A stretch of 46,869 bases of DNA from Ignavibacteria bacterium (GTDB taxonomy: Bacteria; Bacteroidota; Ignavibacteria; Kapaibacteriales; Kapaibacteriaceae). The stretch's first letter is position 1; each line of letters starts with the position of its first letter. Under the pieces are notes generated by a model. The model saw only the letters and a program-made list of their open reading frames with translations, was not told the DNA's origin and searched no databases. The stretch spans positions 1 through 46,869 of the forward strand of contig CANGZU010000005.1 in the NCBI GenBank assembly GCA_947458785.1. The letters run 5' to 3'. This document shows positions 24,807-34,013 of the stretch, one piece after another. Made by a program: the position numbers and the translations under genes.

Positions 24807-25783
24807 TGTTCCATGCGAGGCTGACGTGTCATCAGCGCATGAATGGCGTGTTGAGGGTCAACCCCGCCAAAGAGGATCTGCGCCACTTGTTCAGTGATCG
24901 GTAACTCAACGCCAACCGATGCAGCGAGCTCGAGAGCAGCACGAGTGGTCGTGACGCCCTCTGCTACGGCACTCATGGTAGCAGTAATCTGTGCAAGCGT
25001 TTCACCTTTACCGATGCGCTCCCCTACCGCTCTGTTTCGGCTATGGCGCGAGGCACAGGTCACAAACAAATCGCCAAGTCCGGCCAGTCCGTACAACGTC
25101 TGCGCATCTGCACCAAGTGCAGCCGCCAGCCTGGCAATCTCTGCCAAGCCCCTTGTGATCAGTGCTGCCTTTGTGTTATCACCAAGTCCAAGACCGTCTA
25201 CAATTCCAGCCGCTATAGCGATTACATTCTTGAGCGCACCGCCGATCTCAACGCCGATAACATCGGTGCTCGCGTACACGCGGAACGTCGGTGTTGAGAG
25301 TACACGTTGAACAACTGCCGAACATTCAGGGTCTTCGCTGGCACAGACAACCGTTGTCGGCATTCGCTGTATCACCTCTTCGGCATGACTCGGCCCGGAG
25401 AGAACAGCATATGATTTGAAAGAAGGGGCTACTTCATGAACGATCTCGGAGACGCGGTAGTGACTACCGATCTCAATCCCCTTTGCCAAATTCACGATAA
25501 GAGCATCACACCCATCCAGCGCGGGCAGTACATGCCGCACGTACTGTGTAGGCGTGGCATTGACGAGCATCTGGCACGAGCACAGCGCGGCGATGTCGGT
25601 GGTTGCCCGAACGTTTGGAGCGATGCTCGCCCCTTGCAGAAAACGCTGATTGGTGCGGTGCGTGTTGATCTCGTCGACCACATCCTGTTCACGAGCCCAC
25701 ATAAGAACATCGTGCCCATTATCGGATGCAATCGTGGAAATGGCAGTCCCCCATGCGCCAGAGCCGATAATACCGATGTTCAT
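24803..25783 (-). CDS. gpsA: Glycerol-3-phosphate dehydrogenase [NAD(P)+]
   Basis: 326 residues. GpsA reduces DHAP to sn-glycerol-3-phosphate, the backbone for phospholipids. The N-terminal NAD-binding loop is GSGAWGTAIS, then the substrate region VNLAKGIE, LSGPSHAEEV, the catalytic Lys in IGGALKNVIAIAAGI (GALKN), NTKAALITRGLAE, and GLAGLGDLFVTCASRHSRN. It is immediately downstream of plsY, the next enzyme in the same pathway, with a 4-bp overlap (ATGA), so the two are coupled. Confidence 0.97.
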   Translation of the reverse strand: MNIGIIGSGAWGTAISTIASDNGHDVLMWAREQDVVDEINTHRTNQRFLQGASIAPNVRATTDIAALCSCQMLVNATPTQYVRHVLPALDGCDALIVNLAKGIEIGSHYRVSEIVHEVAPSFKSYAVLSGPSHAEEVIQRMPTTVVCASEDPECSAVVQRVLSTPTFRVYASTDVIGVEIGGALKNVIAIAAGIVDGLGLGDNTKAALITRGLAEIARLAAALGADAQTLYGLAGLGDLFVTCASRHSRNRAVGERIGKGETLAQITATMSAVAEGVTTTRAALELAASVGVELPITEQVAQILFGGVDPQHAIHALMTRQPRMEH

Positions 25784-26472
25784 TGTACGCCGTGCTTACG
25801 ACGGAAAATCTGGAGCTTGGCGAATCGACTCTCAGTGCCATCGATCAATCGCTTCAGGTTACTGCGGTGAGCATAGATAACTAGGAGCGCAAGTGCGATC
25901 ATAAAGAACACGATGGTCTTATAGCCCATAATATCTACGTTGAACACGTTGAATCGAATGGCCATGGCGATCGGTATAACGACCGCTGCAATCATTGACG
26001 CAAGTGAGATGTAGCCAAAGAAGCCCACCGTTACAGCAAACACGCCAGCAGCAATTGCAAGCTCAACAGGTGCAATAGCGATCAGCATGCCAAGAGACGT
26101 ATTGATTCCCTTGCCACCGCGCATGCCAGCAAAGACGCTAAACATATGACCAAGAACAGCAGAAACACCAGCAATTAGGCGAACGATGGTCTGGTCTTCA
26201 AATGGCGTCTTGTTATCGAAGGGCATTTGCGTGTCAAAGAAGGAAGCGACCAGCAATACAGGTACAAGCCCTTTGGCGATGTCGAGCAGCTGTACGGCCA
26301 CCCCAGCCTTCCAGCCGAGATTACGGAAGACGTTCGTGCTGCCCAGATTCCCGCTTCCCATTGTACGCACGTCAACACCATAAAACCGTTTACCGATGAT
26401 AAGGGCAAACGGGATGGCGCCAATCAGATATGATTGCGCAATGATGATGAGAAGTCGTACTAGAGGATCCAT
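25780..26472 (-). CDS. plsY: Acyl-phosphate:glycerol-3-phosphate acyltransferase
   Basis: 230 residues, several membrane helices. PlsY transfers an acyl group from acyl-phosphate to glycerol-3-phosphate in the inner membrane, making lysophosphatidate. Signatures are SYLIGAIPFALIIGK, the conserved loop RTMGSGNLGSTNVFRNLG (GSGNxGxTN), AVLGHMFSVFAGMRGGKGINTSLGML in pieces (GHxFxxF, GGKG), and the C-terminal HRSNLKRLIDGTE. It precedes gpsA, whose product is its substrate source. A possible imperfect -7 box TAGATTAG (26506-26499) lies upstream. Confidence 0.97.
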   Translation of the reverse strand: MDPLVRLLIIIAQSYLIGAIPFALIIGKRFYGVDVRTMGSGNLGSTNVFRNLGWKAGVAVQLLDIAKGLVPVLLVASFFDTQMPFDNKTPFEDQTIVRLIAGVSAVLGHMFSVFAGMRGGKGINTSLGMLIAIAPVELAIAAGVFAVTVGFFGYISLASMIAAVVIPIAMAIRFNVFNVDIMGYKTIVFFMIALALLVIYAHRSNLKRLIDGTESRFAKLQIFRRKHGVQ

Positions 26473-26585
26473 GATGTCATTGAAGGTGGTCGATCATACT
26501 AATCTACGCATCTCTGCCGATTACCTTAAAGCCGAACATTATTCGTCTTGCTGTTGGCATTAACGCTATCAATGCGAGTACCTTT

Positions 26586-27944
26586 ATGGCAGATGAAATA
26601 CGTTCGGCAACCCGCAAACGGTTGGAAGAGATCGACAGAGAGCTCTCAGAGCTGCGCACGCAGCATTCCGGCATCAAAGCCCGGTGGGAGATTGAGAAGA
26701 CAAAAATCCAACAGCTACGCACGCTGAAGTCTGACGTGGAAGACTGTAAGCTCCGGGCCCAAGAGGCCGAGCGGGCCGGTGATTATGCCCAAGTAGCAGA
26801 ACTGCGATATGGTAGGCTGCTCGATCTGGAAAAACACATCGAGATAGTCAAATCCGAATTGTTGTCCATACAGGCTGGTAGCCCCCTACTGAAAGAAGAA
26901 ATCGACGACGAAGATATTGCTGAGATCGTTGCAAAGTGGACGGGGATCCCTATTGCCAGAATGTTGGAAACCGAGCGCAGCAAGCTGCTTGCCATGGAAG
27001 AACGCCTGCATGAGCGTATCGTGGGTCAGCACGAGGCCGTCACGGCGGTATCCAATGCGATCAGACGATCTCGGGCAGGACTTCAGGATGAAAAACGCCC
27101 CATAGGTTCGTTTATCTTTCTTGGGTCGACAGGTGTTGGTAAGACTGAGATGGCTCGAGCTCTGGCTGAGTTCCTCTTCGATGACGATCAGGCCCTGATT
27201 CGTATCGATATGAGCGAGTACATGGAAAAACATGCCGTTGCGCGGCTCCTGGGAGCCCCCCCAGGGTACGTAGGGTATGAGGAAGGCGGACAGCTAACCG
27301 AAGCAATTCGGCGGCGTCCATACGCCGTAGTGCTGCTAGACGAGATCGAGAAAGCGCATCCTGATGTCTTCAACATCCTTCTGCAGGTGCTTGATGATGG
27401 GCACCTAACCGATGGACAGGGACGGACAGTTGACTTTCGCAATACGATCGTGATCATGACATCGAACCTTGGTTCGGAGATCATCCAAGATCAGATACTT
27501 GAATTGACCGATGATAACCGTGAGAGACTCATGGCAGAGTTGCGCTTGCAGATCATGGACCTGCTTAAGCGAAAACTTCGGCCGGAGTTTTTGAATCGCG
27601 TTGATGAAATCATCCTGTTCAAGCCGCTACTTCCATCAGAGGTTCACAAGATTGCGGCGATCCACATCGGGCAGGTGGGTGAGCGCCTTGCAAAGCTCGG
27701 CGTTGAACTCGACGTAACGCCCGACTGCGCGGAATGGCTTGGTAAGCGTGGTTATGATGTTCAATTGGGGGCTCGACCGCTCAAGCGCGTCATCCAACGA
27801 TACATCGCTGATCCTCTTGCAATAAAGGTGCTAGGTTCGGAAGTTCGTGCAGGAGAACGGGTTACTGTTGATTGCGATGACACCGGTCGCATCATGTTTT
27901 CCGTCTCAGTACGAGCTCCCGACACACATACCAACAACGTATGA
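26586..27944 (+). CDS. Half-length ClpB: partial M-domain plus second AAA+ module only
   Basis: 452 residues aligning with about the C-terminal half of ClpB (E. coli about residue 430 to the end). It begins inside the coiled-coil M-domain (RKRLEEIDREL, AGDYAQVAELRYGRL). NBD2 follows complete: linker VAKWTGIPIARML, IVGQHEAV, Walker A GSTGVGKTE, pore loop GYVGYEEGG, Walker B VVLLDEIEKAHPDVF, sensor 1 TSNLGSE, arginine finger RPEFLNRVDE and sensor 2 GARPLKR. The N-domain and first AAA+ module are absent. The frame is open for 34 codons upstream without an ATG or NBD1 similarity, so homology starts with the coding start. ClpB is a disaggregase; whether this half is active is unknown. Its stop overlaps the next gene's ATG (ATGA). 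Confidence 0.9.
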   Translation: MADEIRSATRKRLEEIDRELSELRTQHSGIKARWEIEKTKIQQLRTLKSDVEDCKLRAQEAERAGDYAQVAELRYGRLLDLEKHIEIVKSELLSIQAGSPLLKEEIDDEDIAEIVAKWTGIPIARMLETERSKLLAMEERLHERIVGQHEAVTAVSNAIRRSRAGLQDEKRPIGSFIFLGSTGVGKTEMARALAEFLFDDDQALIRIDMSEYMEKHAVARLLGAPPGYVGYEEGGQLTEAIRRRPYAVVLLDEIEKAHPDVFNILLQVLDDGHLTDGQGRTVDFRNTIVIMTSNLGSEIIQDQILELTDDNRERLMAELRLQIMDLLKRKLRPEFLNRVDEIILFKPLLPSEVHKIAAIHIGQVGERLAKLGVELDVTPDCAEWLGKRGYDVQLGARPLKRVIQRYIADPLAIKVLGSEVRAGERVTVDCDDTGRIMFSVSVRAPDTHTNNV

Positions 27945-29557
27945 CACATACTGGTCGATTCTTCTCTGTCTGGATAATGGCTCTCGTCATCGCGGGATCC
28001 GCCACACATAACAGTCTGCATGCACAGGGTATCTCCACTGGTCCTGTGCCTGACCAATCGACAACACGGAGCACATTCTTCAGGGGGCTCTCCTCTGATA
28101 GTGTGGCCATGATATCGAGACTGAAGATCACTGGCATCGACAAGCTTGCCGATGGATCACTCTCGGCGCGAGTGATCACACTTGACTCCGAGGGCAATTT
28201 CATTCCCCTGCATATGGCAGCATCTCGCCTCGTGACAAATGTTCTGTGTCGCGGACAGTCGCCCATTGTGTTTACAGCCGACGTAGAAACGTCGTCTGCC
28301 TCTCCCAAGAACACGAGTTCCTCGGCCTATGTCGCGATCGATAACTCAACGCTATCCGGGACGCTTGCAAGGGATGTCATTCTTAGCCTGCGCACCGCTC
28401 TGTCCGGATCTCCTTCTGCCGACAGCTTGGGCGTAGGCGTCTTCAACCAATCGCTTACATCTCTTCAGTTGCTTGGGCCGATTCAGCGCACTCTTGAGAA
28501 TCTTTCTGCCGACGAGCTCCAACCATCCTCGGGCGTCTCGGCTCTCTACGCTTCAATGATAAGTGCGGCGCGAGAACTTGAATCGACTCGCGGCGTTCGC
28601 TCCTTGATCATTGTATCCACGTCTGGAGATAATGCATCGGCAACATGGAACACTCGCGATGTTGCCAGATATCTCAAAGACGCTGGGATTCGCGCATACA
28701 TCATTCGTGTTGGATATGAGATGGCATCGTATCCGCTGCGGTATATCGCAGCACATACCGGTGGATCTGTTTACACGGTCGAAGACGACGACATCAATGC
28801 AATTGGCGACATTGTTCGCGAGATCCTCTTCGCACAGCGTTGGTATTCGACACTCACGATCCAGCAGGGAATCGACGACGTCGCCGATTGCGACTCGCCT
28901 TGGCTGCGTGTTGGGTTGTTGAGCGACAGCATTCAACCTGCCTTGGTTGACTCGATCATCATGACACCTCGTGAAGTGCAGATCGCTACATCACCGGCTG
29001 TGCTGGCTCTTTTCGACGATGAAACTGATGTTGGTCTGCAGCAGTTCTACCCTCTGCTGCTCTCAATCGCCGAGCGTCTCACAGAAGACATCAACCTCAA
29101 GATCGAACTCGTCGGTCACGTTGGCGCTGATGTGGTTGAAGATGCCGATCGCCGTGCGCTTGAGCGGGCCGAAAACGTGAAGAACTTCCTCCTCGTCAAT
29201 GGCGTGCTCGACAAACAGGTCATTACGCGAAGTGAAGGTAGCCGTAAACCTCGGTACTATTTCCAGGATGATGGATCACGTCGTCTAATGAACAACCGTG
29301 TTGAGGCAGTCCTCATCAACGCGGAACAGCGTCCTTACACGATCATTGTTGATCAAGTAAGCAATGAAGACGAGGCTACCAAGCAGCGTTCAGTCTGGAT
29401 CTCGCGCGACTATCAGGTTTACTACGAGCCAGTGATCGACCGCGGCGAAGTTGCTTATCGCATAGTTCTCTGGGGCTTTCAATCCAAGGGGCTCGCAGAC
29501 GCGGCAGCTTCTCGCATCAAGAAGCAGTTCAAACCGCGTTACACGATCGTCGAGTAA
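27941..29557 (+). CDS. Exported VWA-like / OmpA-like / SPOR-like protein
   Basis: 538 residues. A signal peptide (MTHTGRFFSVWIMALVIAGSA..LHAQ) is followed by a von Willebrand A-like region (about 125-300). AYVAIDNSTLSGT starts at Asp134 but the DxSxS MIDAS pattern is imperfect; RSLIIVSTSGDNAS follows. About 350-455 is OmpA-C-like (IELVGHVGADVVEDADRRALERAENVKNFL in pieces, then NNRVEAVLI), with GHTD changed to GHVG. The last 70 residues (YTIIVDQVSNEDEAT, YRIVLWGFQSKGLADAAASRI) resemble SPOR. The last two domain types bind peptidoglycan, so it probably sits in the periplasm or on the outer membrane. It is translationally coupled to the half-ClpB gene and ends 8 bp before the convergent trxB. 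Confidence 0.82.
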   Translation: MTHTGRFFSVWIMALVIAGSATHNSLHAQGISTGPVPDQSTTRSTFFRGLSSDSVAMISRLKITGIDKLADGSLSARVITLDSEGNFIPLHMAASRLVTNVLCRGQSPIVFTADVETSSASPKNTSSSAYVAIDNSTLSGTLARDVILSLRTALSGSPSADSLGVGVFNQSLTSLQLLGPIQRTLENLSADELQPSSGVSALYASMISAARELESTRGVRSLIIVSTSGDNASATWNTRDVARYLKDAGIRAYIIRVGYEMASYPLRYIAAHTGGSVYTVEDDDINAIGDIVREILFAQRWYSTLTIQQGIDDVADCDSPWLRVGLLSDSIQPALVDSIIMTPREVQIATSPAVLALFDDETDVGLQQFYPLLLSIAERLTEDINLKIELVGHVGADVVEDADRRALERAENVKNFLLVNGVLDKQVITRSEGSRKPRYYFQDDGSRRLMNNRVEAVLINAEQRPYTIIVDQVSNEDEATKQRSVWISRDYQVYYEPVIDRGEVAYRIVLWGFQSKGLADAAASRIKKQFKPRYTIVE

Positions 29558-29565
29558 TCCCTTGC

Positions 29566-30516
29566 TTAACCGGCGTGACGCGTTTCTTCGAGCCAACGCT
29601 CAGCGTCGATAGCAGCCATACATCCGGAGCCGGCAGCGGTGATGGCCTGACGGTAAACGCTATCCTGTGCGTCTCCACAAGCGAAGACGCCCGGTACATT
29701 CGTGTATGATGACTTCCCGACGGTCTTGATGTAACCAACGTCATCCATATCAAGCATGCCGACAAACAATGACGTGTTCGGCTGATGCCCGATGGCAACG
29801 AATGCGCCATCTGCTGGTATATCTGTTACGTCGTTTGTAACCGTATTGCGCACGCGCAGGTGCGTCAGCTTCTTCATGCCGTTCTCAGCCGTGCCAACAT
29901 ATTCATCAACAACTGCGTTGAGCATGAACTTGATCTTTGGGTTTGCTTTTGCGCGCTCTAGCATGATCTTCGAGGCACGAAACTCCTCGCGGCGATGAAC
30001 GACGGTTACGGACTCTGCAAATCGCGTCAGGTAATTCGCCTCTTCCATGGCCGTATCGCCCCCTCCCACAACAAAGACGTTGAGTCCACGGAAGAAGAAG
30101 CCATCGCATGTGGCACAGGCACTTACACCAAAGCCCATGTATTCCTGCTCACCAACCGCACCAAGCAGTTTCGCCGTGGCTCCTGTGGCTACTATCACGG
30201 CATCTGCTGTAGTAGTCTCCCCTTTTTCGTTCGTGAGAACGAATGGGCGCACAGAAGCATCAACCATGGTGATCAGTTCATACTTGGAGATTGCACCAAA
30301 GCGATGCGCCTGCTTACGGAACACATCCATAAGCTCTGGCCCCATGATGCCATGTTCAAAGCCGGGGTAGTTCTCAACTTCGGTCGTGATCGTTAGCTGT
30401 CCACCAGGCTGCGTACCTTCAAAGATGGTTACCCCAAGATTTGCACGACTCGCGTAGAGTGCTGCCGTGAAACCTGCCGGACCTGATCCGATGATTGCGA
30501 TGTCTGTATGTGCCAT
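29566..30516 (-). CDS. trxB: Thioredoxin reductase
   Basis: 316 residues, the usual low-molecular-weight type. The FAD-binding motif is IIGSGPAGFTAALYASRANL in part, the redox pair CATCDG (C-x2-C-D), the NADPH-binding GGGDTAMEEANYL, and the C-terminal FAD motif GVFACGDAQD. It transfers electrons from NADPH to thioredoxin in the cytoplasm. It is the last gene of a minus-strand group, 2 bp after queG. Confidence 0.97.
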   Translation of the reverse strand: MAHTDIAIIGSGPAGFTAALYASRANLGVTIFEGTQPGGQLTITTEVENYPGFEHGIMGPELMDVFRKQAHRFGAISKYELITMVDASVRPFVLTNEKGETTTADAVIVATGATAKLLGAVGEQEYMGFGVSACATCDGFFFRGLNVFVVGGGDTAMEEANYLTRFAESVTVVHRREEFRASKIMLERAKANPKIKFMLNAVVDEYVGTAENGMKKLTHLRVRNTVTNDVTDIPADGAFVAIGHQPNTSLFVGMLDMDDVGYIKTVGKSSYTNVPGVFACGDAQDSVYRQAITAAGSGCMAAIDAERWLEETRHAG

Positions 30517-30518
30517 GA

Positions 30519-31469
30519 TTACGTTGTTTCCTTGTCTGTTTCGTTGGTGTCCAGTAACACCCGTGCATTTCGCTGAAGTCCGCCGAGTTTTGGTCGCTTG
30601 AGCGGACTACGACGAAAGCGCTCGACGAATGTTTCGGGTTGCAAAGTTACAATCTCGGCCGGATCCAGTGTGGTTTGCCCAAGTCGCGGTTGAAAACGGG
30701 GCTCATCAGTTGGCCGCTGAAAACGATTCCACGGACAAACATCCTGACAGACATCGCAACCGAAGAACCATCCATCAAGATGTTCAACGATTGGCAGCGG
30801 AATCTCTACATCTGCCTTCGTTTCAATGGTCCAATACGATATGCAGCGGCCTGCATCAACAACAGAAGGCTGCACAATCGCCTGTGTCGGGCATGCATCA
30901 AGACATGCCGTGCAAGAGCCACAATAATCTGGCATTGGTTCATCGGGGTCGAGGTCAGCAGTCGTGATAATGACGCCAAGAAAGAACCAACTGCCGATGT
31001 CACGGCGTATGATGTTACCGTTTTTTCCCTGCCAGCCAACCCCAGCGCGCACCGCCCAGGCCTTTTCAAGCACGGGTCCTGTATCAGTGTATCTGCGAGA
31101 CGTCGATCCCGGAATGATCTGACCTAGTTCTGCAATCAAGGCGTCCAGCATCGGAGGCAGCACGTCGTGGTAGTCGTCTCCCCAGGCGTATCGAGCGATC
31201 TTACCCTGGGATCCATGACTGTGCGGCGTGTAATAATTTTTGGCAACAACGATCACGCTGCGGGCCTCGGGAACAATGCATGTAACATCGCGGCGCGCAT
31301 CAGCGTTGCGGGCCATGTAACCCATACCGGCATGATAGCCAGCATCAACCCACTGTTGGTAGCGATCGAACTCCTCATCAAGTGGCACGGCGGCGGCAAC
31401 ACCTACTGCATCGAAGCCTATTCGACGAGCAGCTTCTTTGAGTTGCCTGCTATGTTCTGCTCGGTGCAC
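30519..31469 (-). CDS. queG: Epoxyqueuosine reductase
   Basis: 316 residues. QueG reduces epoxyqueuosine to queuosine in tRNA with a cobalamin cofactor and two [4Fe-4S] clusters. The ferredoxin-like cysteine motifs are CGSCTACLDACP and GCDVCQDVCPWN. The N-terminal region YHAGMGYMARNADARRDV and the central RRYTDTGPVLEKAWAVRAGVGWQGKN in part (VGWQGKN) match the family. No other queuosine gene is in the window. The spacing is tight on both sides. Confidence 0.96.
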   Translation of the reverse strand: MHRAEHSRQLKEAARRIGFDAVGVAAAVPLDEEFDRYQQWVDAGYHAGMGYMARNADARRDVTCIVPEARSVIVVAKNYYTPHSHGSQGKIARYAWGDDYHDVLPPMLDALIAELGQIIPGSTSRRYTDTGPVLEKAWAVRAGVGWQGKNGNIIRRDIGSWFFLGVIITTADLDPDEPMPDYCGSCTACLDACPTQAIVQPSVVDAGRCISYWTIETKADVEIPLPIVEHLDGWFFGCDVCQDVCPWNRFQRPTDEPRFQPRLGQTTLDPAEIVTLQPETFVERFRRSPLKRPKLGGLQRNARVLLDTNETDKETT

Positions 31470-31476
31470 GACCCTA

Positions 31477-32139
31477 CTACCGTGATGGTGCCTCGAGATC
31501 GTTGATCACAGCTACGATCTGCGATGCGTGGTCGACGGTCGCGTCGGCATGAGCGATCTCCTCCGCCGAACCGTAGCCATAGAGTACACCAACATTGGCT
31601 ACTCCATTTGCACGAGCACCATCGATGTCATGATAACGATCCCCGATCATGATAACATCCTCAGCAGAGGCCTGCTCAATTGTAAGCACATGTCGTAAGA
31701 GATCCCGTTTCTCAACATTGGTTCCGTCGAGTTCTGATCCATACACATGATGAATGTACTTGTGCAGCGCAGAAGCCTCGATAACCTCGCGGGCATATTC
31801 GTGGGCCTTCGCTGTTGCTATAGCGATGCGGCAATGCATATCAGAGAGTGCCGAAAGTGTCTCGATGACGCCGTCGTAGATGTCGTACTCAAACATCGGG
31901 CCATCTCTGTAGATGTGCCTGTATGTTGCAACCGCATGTTCTAGTTTGACTCTATCCGCCGTTTGAAGGTAGTGTTCGAAGATCTTCCAGAGCGACGATC
32001 CAAGGCACCATGTAAAATCATGATCGTCCGCCACGTGCACATTTGAGTCTACAAGTGCCAGCCGAAGAGAATGCACAATACCCCGACGAGAGTCGATAAG
32101 TGTGCCGTCAAGATCAAAGAGGACAAGTGATGGCTTCAT
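31477..32139 (-). CDS. HAD-superfamily phosphatase, phosphoglycolate-phosphatase-like
   Basis: 220 residues. HAD motif I is VLFDLDGTLIDS (nucleophile Asp and general acid Asp), with a C1 helical cap typical of Gph/PpaX. Motif II is RIAIATAKAHEYA, the Lys is in the VEKRDLLRHVL region, and motif IV is VIMIGDRYHDIDGARANG. It may dephosphorylate phosphoglycolate or pyrophosphate; the substrate is not decided by sequence. It lies between the VOC-like gene and queG with gaps under 10 bp. Confidence 0.85.
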   Translation of the reverse strand: MKPSLVLFDLDGTLIDSRRGIVHSLRLALVDSNVHVADDHDFTWCLGSSLWKIFEHYLQTADRVKLEHAVATYRHIYRDGPMFEYDIYDGVIETLSALSDMHCRIAIATAKAHEYAREVIEASALHKYIHHVYGSELDGTNVEKRDLLRHVLTIEQASAEDVIMIGDRYHDIDGARANGVANVGVLYGYGSAEEIAHADATVDHASQIVAVINDLEAPSR

Positions 32140-32143
32140 AACA

Positions 32144-32839
32144 CTACTCTATATCGTCTGGTGTGATCATCACAGAAACGTTGCCGGGCAGCTGACACAC
32201 AACAAGAATAACAGAGCCGTTCCCGTCCTTGCGAATCTGCGCGCTGGGGCATGAAGACAAAAGATCTTCAACCCACTGATCATCGATATCAGCAGTGTAA
32301 GCAAGGAATGGGGCTCGCAGAGCCTGCTCGCGGAATGAGAGCATCCAGATGCCATCTGTCACGTCAACGCATGAAATGTCATCCCCACTGGCCTCTGCGA
32401 TAAAGTACCCGCAGGATTGCGCCCACACGGCGCTCTGATGTGCGTCTGTGACAGGCACAACAAGTGCGTCAAGGTAGCCAAGCACAGGATTACTATCCCC
32501 TGTTCGATGAACAATATTCTCTGGGGTAGCGGGCGTAATAACATATCGCAACTGCCCAGGCCCTGTAAAACGAAGCTCTGTAGGAGTCATCACCTCTAGG
32601 GCATTGCCACCAGCTAGGATCTTATCCTTCACGCTCTGGATCGATGCAGCGGCATATTCAAGCGCCATCTCCTCATGCTGATCGCTCCGCAGGGTTACAA
32701 AGATCTGGCCGTCGGTCAATCGAACTTCCTGCTCAGATGCAAACTCGACCTCGAAACCCATACCCTCCCATTGCTCAGTAGCAAGATTGGGTTCAGTGCA
32801 GGTAATCAGCAGTCGCGCCGAATGGCCGAGAAATGCCAT
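32144..32839 (-). CDS. VOC/glyoxalase-fold-like protein of unknown function
   Basis: 231 residues, cytoplasmic, no signal. The start HSARLLITCTEPNLATEQWEGMGFEV and the second half (DALVVPVTDAHQSAVWAQSCGYFIAE) have the beta-alpha-beta pattern of paired vicinal-oxygen-chelate modules, as in the glyoxalase/bleomycin-resistance fold. I do not see the usual metal ligands clearly, so catalytic activity is doubtful. It follows ychF by 9 bp and is probably in the same transcript. Confidence 0.6.
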   Translation of the reverse strand: MAFLGHSARLLITCTEPNLATEQWEGMGFEVEFASEQEVRLTDGQIFVTLRSDQHEEMALEYAAASIQSVKDKILAGGNALEVMTPTELRFTGPGQLRYVITPATPENIVHRTGDSNPVLGYLDALVVPVTDAHQSAVWAQSCGYFIAEASGDDISCVDVTDGIWMLSFREQALRAPFLAYTADIDDQWVEDLLSSCPSAQIRKDGNGSVILVVCQLPGNVSVMITPDDIE

Positions 32840-32848
32840 GGGGTTTCC

Positions 32849-33943
32849 TTATACGTTAAATCGGAAGTACATGATATCGCCATCCTTGACGATATACTCT
32901 TTGCCTTCTACGCGATACAGTCCGGCATCTTTCACCGACTGCTCGCTGCCGAGCCGATCCCAATCGTTGTATGACATTACTTCTGCACGAATGAAACCGC
33001 GTTCAAAATCTGTGTGGATTACACCTGCGGCCTGCGGGCCGGTGGCACCCTGTTTTACAGTCCAGGCGCGACATTCCTTCTTCCCAGCAGTAAAGTATGT
33101 TATCAGTCCAAGGAGTCTATATGCCTCGCGAATCACACGGTCGAGTCCAGGCTCTTCCATGCCAAGGTCGGCAAGAAACATCAGTCGATCCTCATCCTCG
33201 AGCAGCGCTATCTCGGCCTCGATCTTTGCGCAGATGGGCACCACAATAGCCCCCTCTGAAGCAGCGCGCTCACGCACCGCATCGAGGTACTGATTGCCAT
33301 TCTTGACACCTGCTTCGTCGGTGTTTGCCACATACATCACCGGCTTGTCTGTAAGGAGCTGCAGTTGCTTGATAATGGCCGCGGCCTTTTCATCTCGCTC
33401 AAAACTGCGTGCTGGCTTACCACTATCTAGGTGTGATCGCAAGACCCCGAGCATTTCATGCTCTTCCTTGGCTTCCTTGTCGTTTGCACGCACCTTCTTC
33501 TGGACGGTTTCCATGCGCTTATCAACCGACTCAACATCCTTCAGAATGAGCTCTGTTTCAATGATGTCGATATCATGCAGCGGGTTGACTCCACCGTGGA
33601 CGTGCACGACATTATCGTCGGTGAAACAACGAACAACATGGGCTACAGCATCGCACGCGCGAATGTTGCCAAGGAACTGGTTGCCAAGTCCTTCACCCTT
33701 TGAAGCCCCCTTCACAAGGCCCGCAATATCAACGAACTCAACAGTTGTTGGCACTTCCTTGTCCGTCTGATACACATCTACAAGACGTTTGAGTCGAGGA
33801 TCCGGCACGTTCACGATCCCAACATTAGGATCGATCGTGCAAAAAGGATAGTTAGCAGCTTCTGCTTCATTCGAAGTAAGCGCGTTGAACAATGTAGACT
33901 TGCCAACATTTGGCAGGCCCACGATTCCGCAAGCAATTCCCAT
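32849..33943 (-). CDS. ychF: Redox-regulated ATPase YchF (OBG family)
   Basis: 364 residues, full length. The G-domain has GIVGLPNVGKSTLFNALT (G1), the switch region PTTVEFVDIAGLVKGASKGEGLGNQFL in part, and NTDEAG in place of NKxD, which fits the ATP preference of this family. A coiled coil and the C-terminal TGS domain (GLITYFTAGKKECRAWTVKQG, HTDFERGFIRAEV) follow. It binds ribosomes and is linked to stress responses in the family. An imperfect -7 box TATTTTCG lies at 33990-33983. Confidence 0.97.
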   Translation of the reverse strand: MGIACGIVGLPNVGKSTLFNALTSNEAEAANYPFCTIDPNVGIVNVPDPRLKRLVDVYQTDKEVPTTVEFVDIAGLVKGASKGEGLGNQFLGNIRACDAVAHVVRCFTDDNVVHVHGGVNPLHDIDIIETELILKDVESVDKRMETVQKKVRANDKEAKEEHEMLGVLRSHLDSGKPARSFERDEKAAAIIKQLQLLTDKPVMYVANTDEAGVKNGNQYLDAVRERAASEGAIVVPICAKIEAEIALLEDEDRLMFLADLGMEEPGLDRVIREAYRLLGLITYFTAGKKECRAWTVKQGATGPQAAGVIHTDFERGFIRAEVMSYNDWDRLGSEQSVKDAGLYRVEGKEYIVKDGDIMYFRFNV

Positions 33944-33978
33944 AGATCGTCTTGTAAGGGGCGAGTAATTCGTGATAA

Positions 33979-34011
33979 ACCACGAAAATACGGCGCAATC
34001 GCGCTCGTGGT
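33979..34011 (-). other. Inverted repeat after the envelope operon
   Basis: Read on the minus strand, ACCACGA and TCGTGGT form a 7-bp stem enclosing a smaller hairpin GCGC-GATT-GCGC and GTATTT. It starts three bases after the stop of the last gene of the uppS-lpxA cluster and sits in the leader of ychF. It may be a weak terminator or a structured leader; there is no long U-tract. Confidence 0.4.
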
Positions 34012-34013
34012 CA

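Noticed and set aside
26474-26585. Remnant of the missing ClpB first AAA+ module upstream of the half-gene
   Set aside because: The in-frame and alternative-frame translations of this stretch show no NBD1 or M-domain motif, and the plsY start takes the other side. No fossil is visible.
26579-26586. TACCTTTA as -7 box of the half-ClpB gene
   Set aside because: It overlaps the ATG, so transcription would start inside the gene with no suitable later start codon. A chance near-match is more likely.
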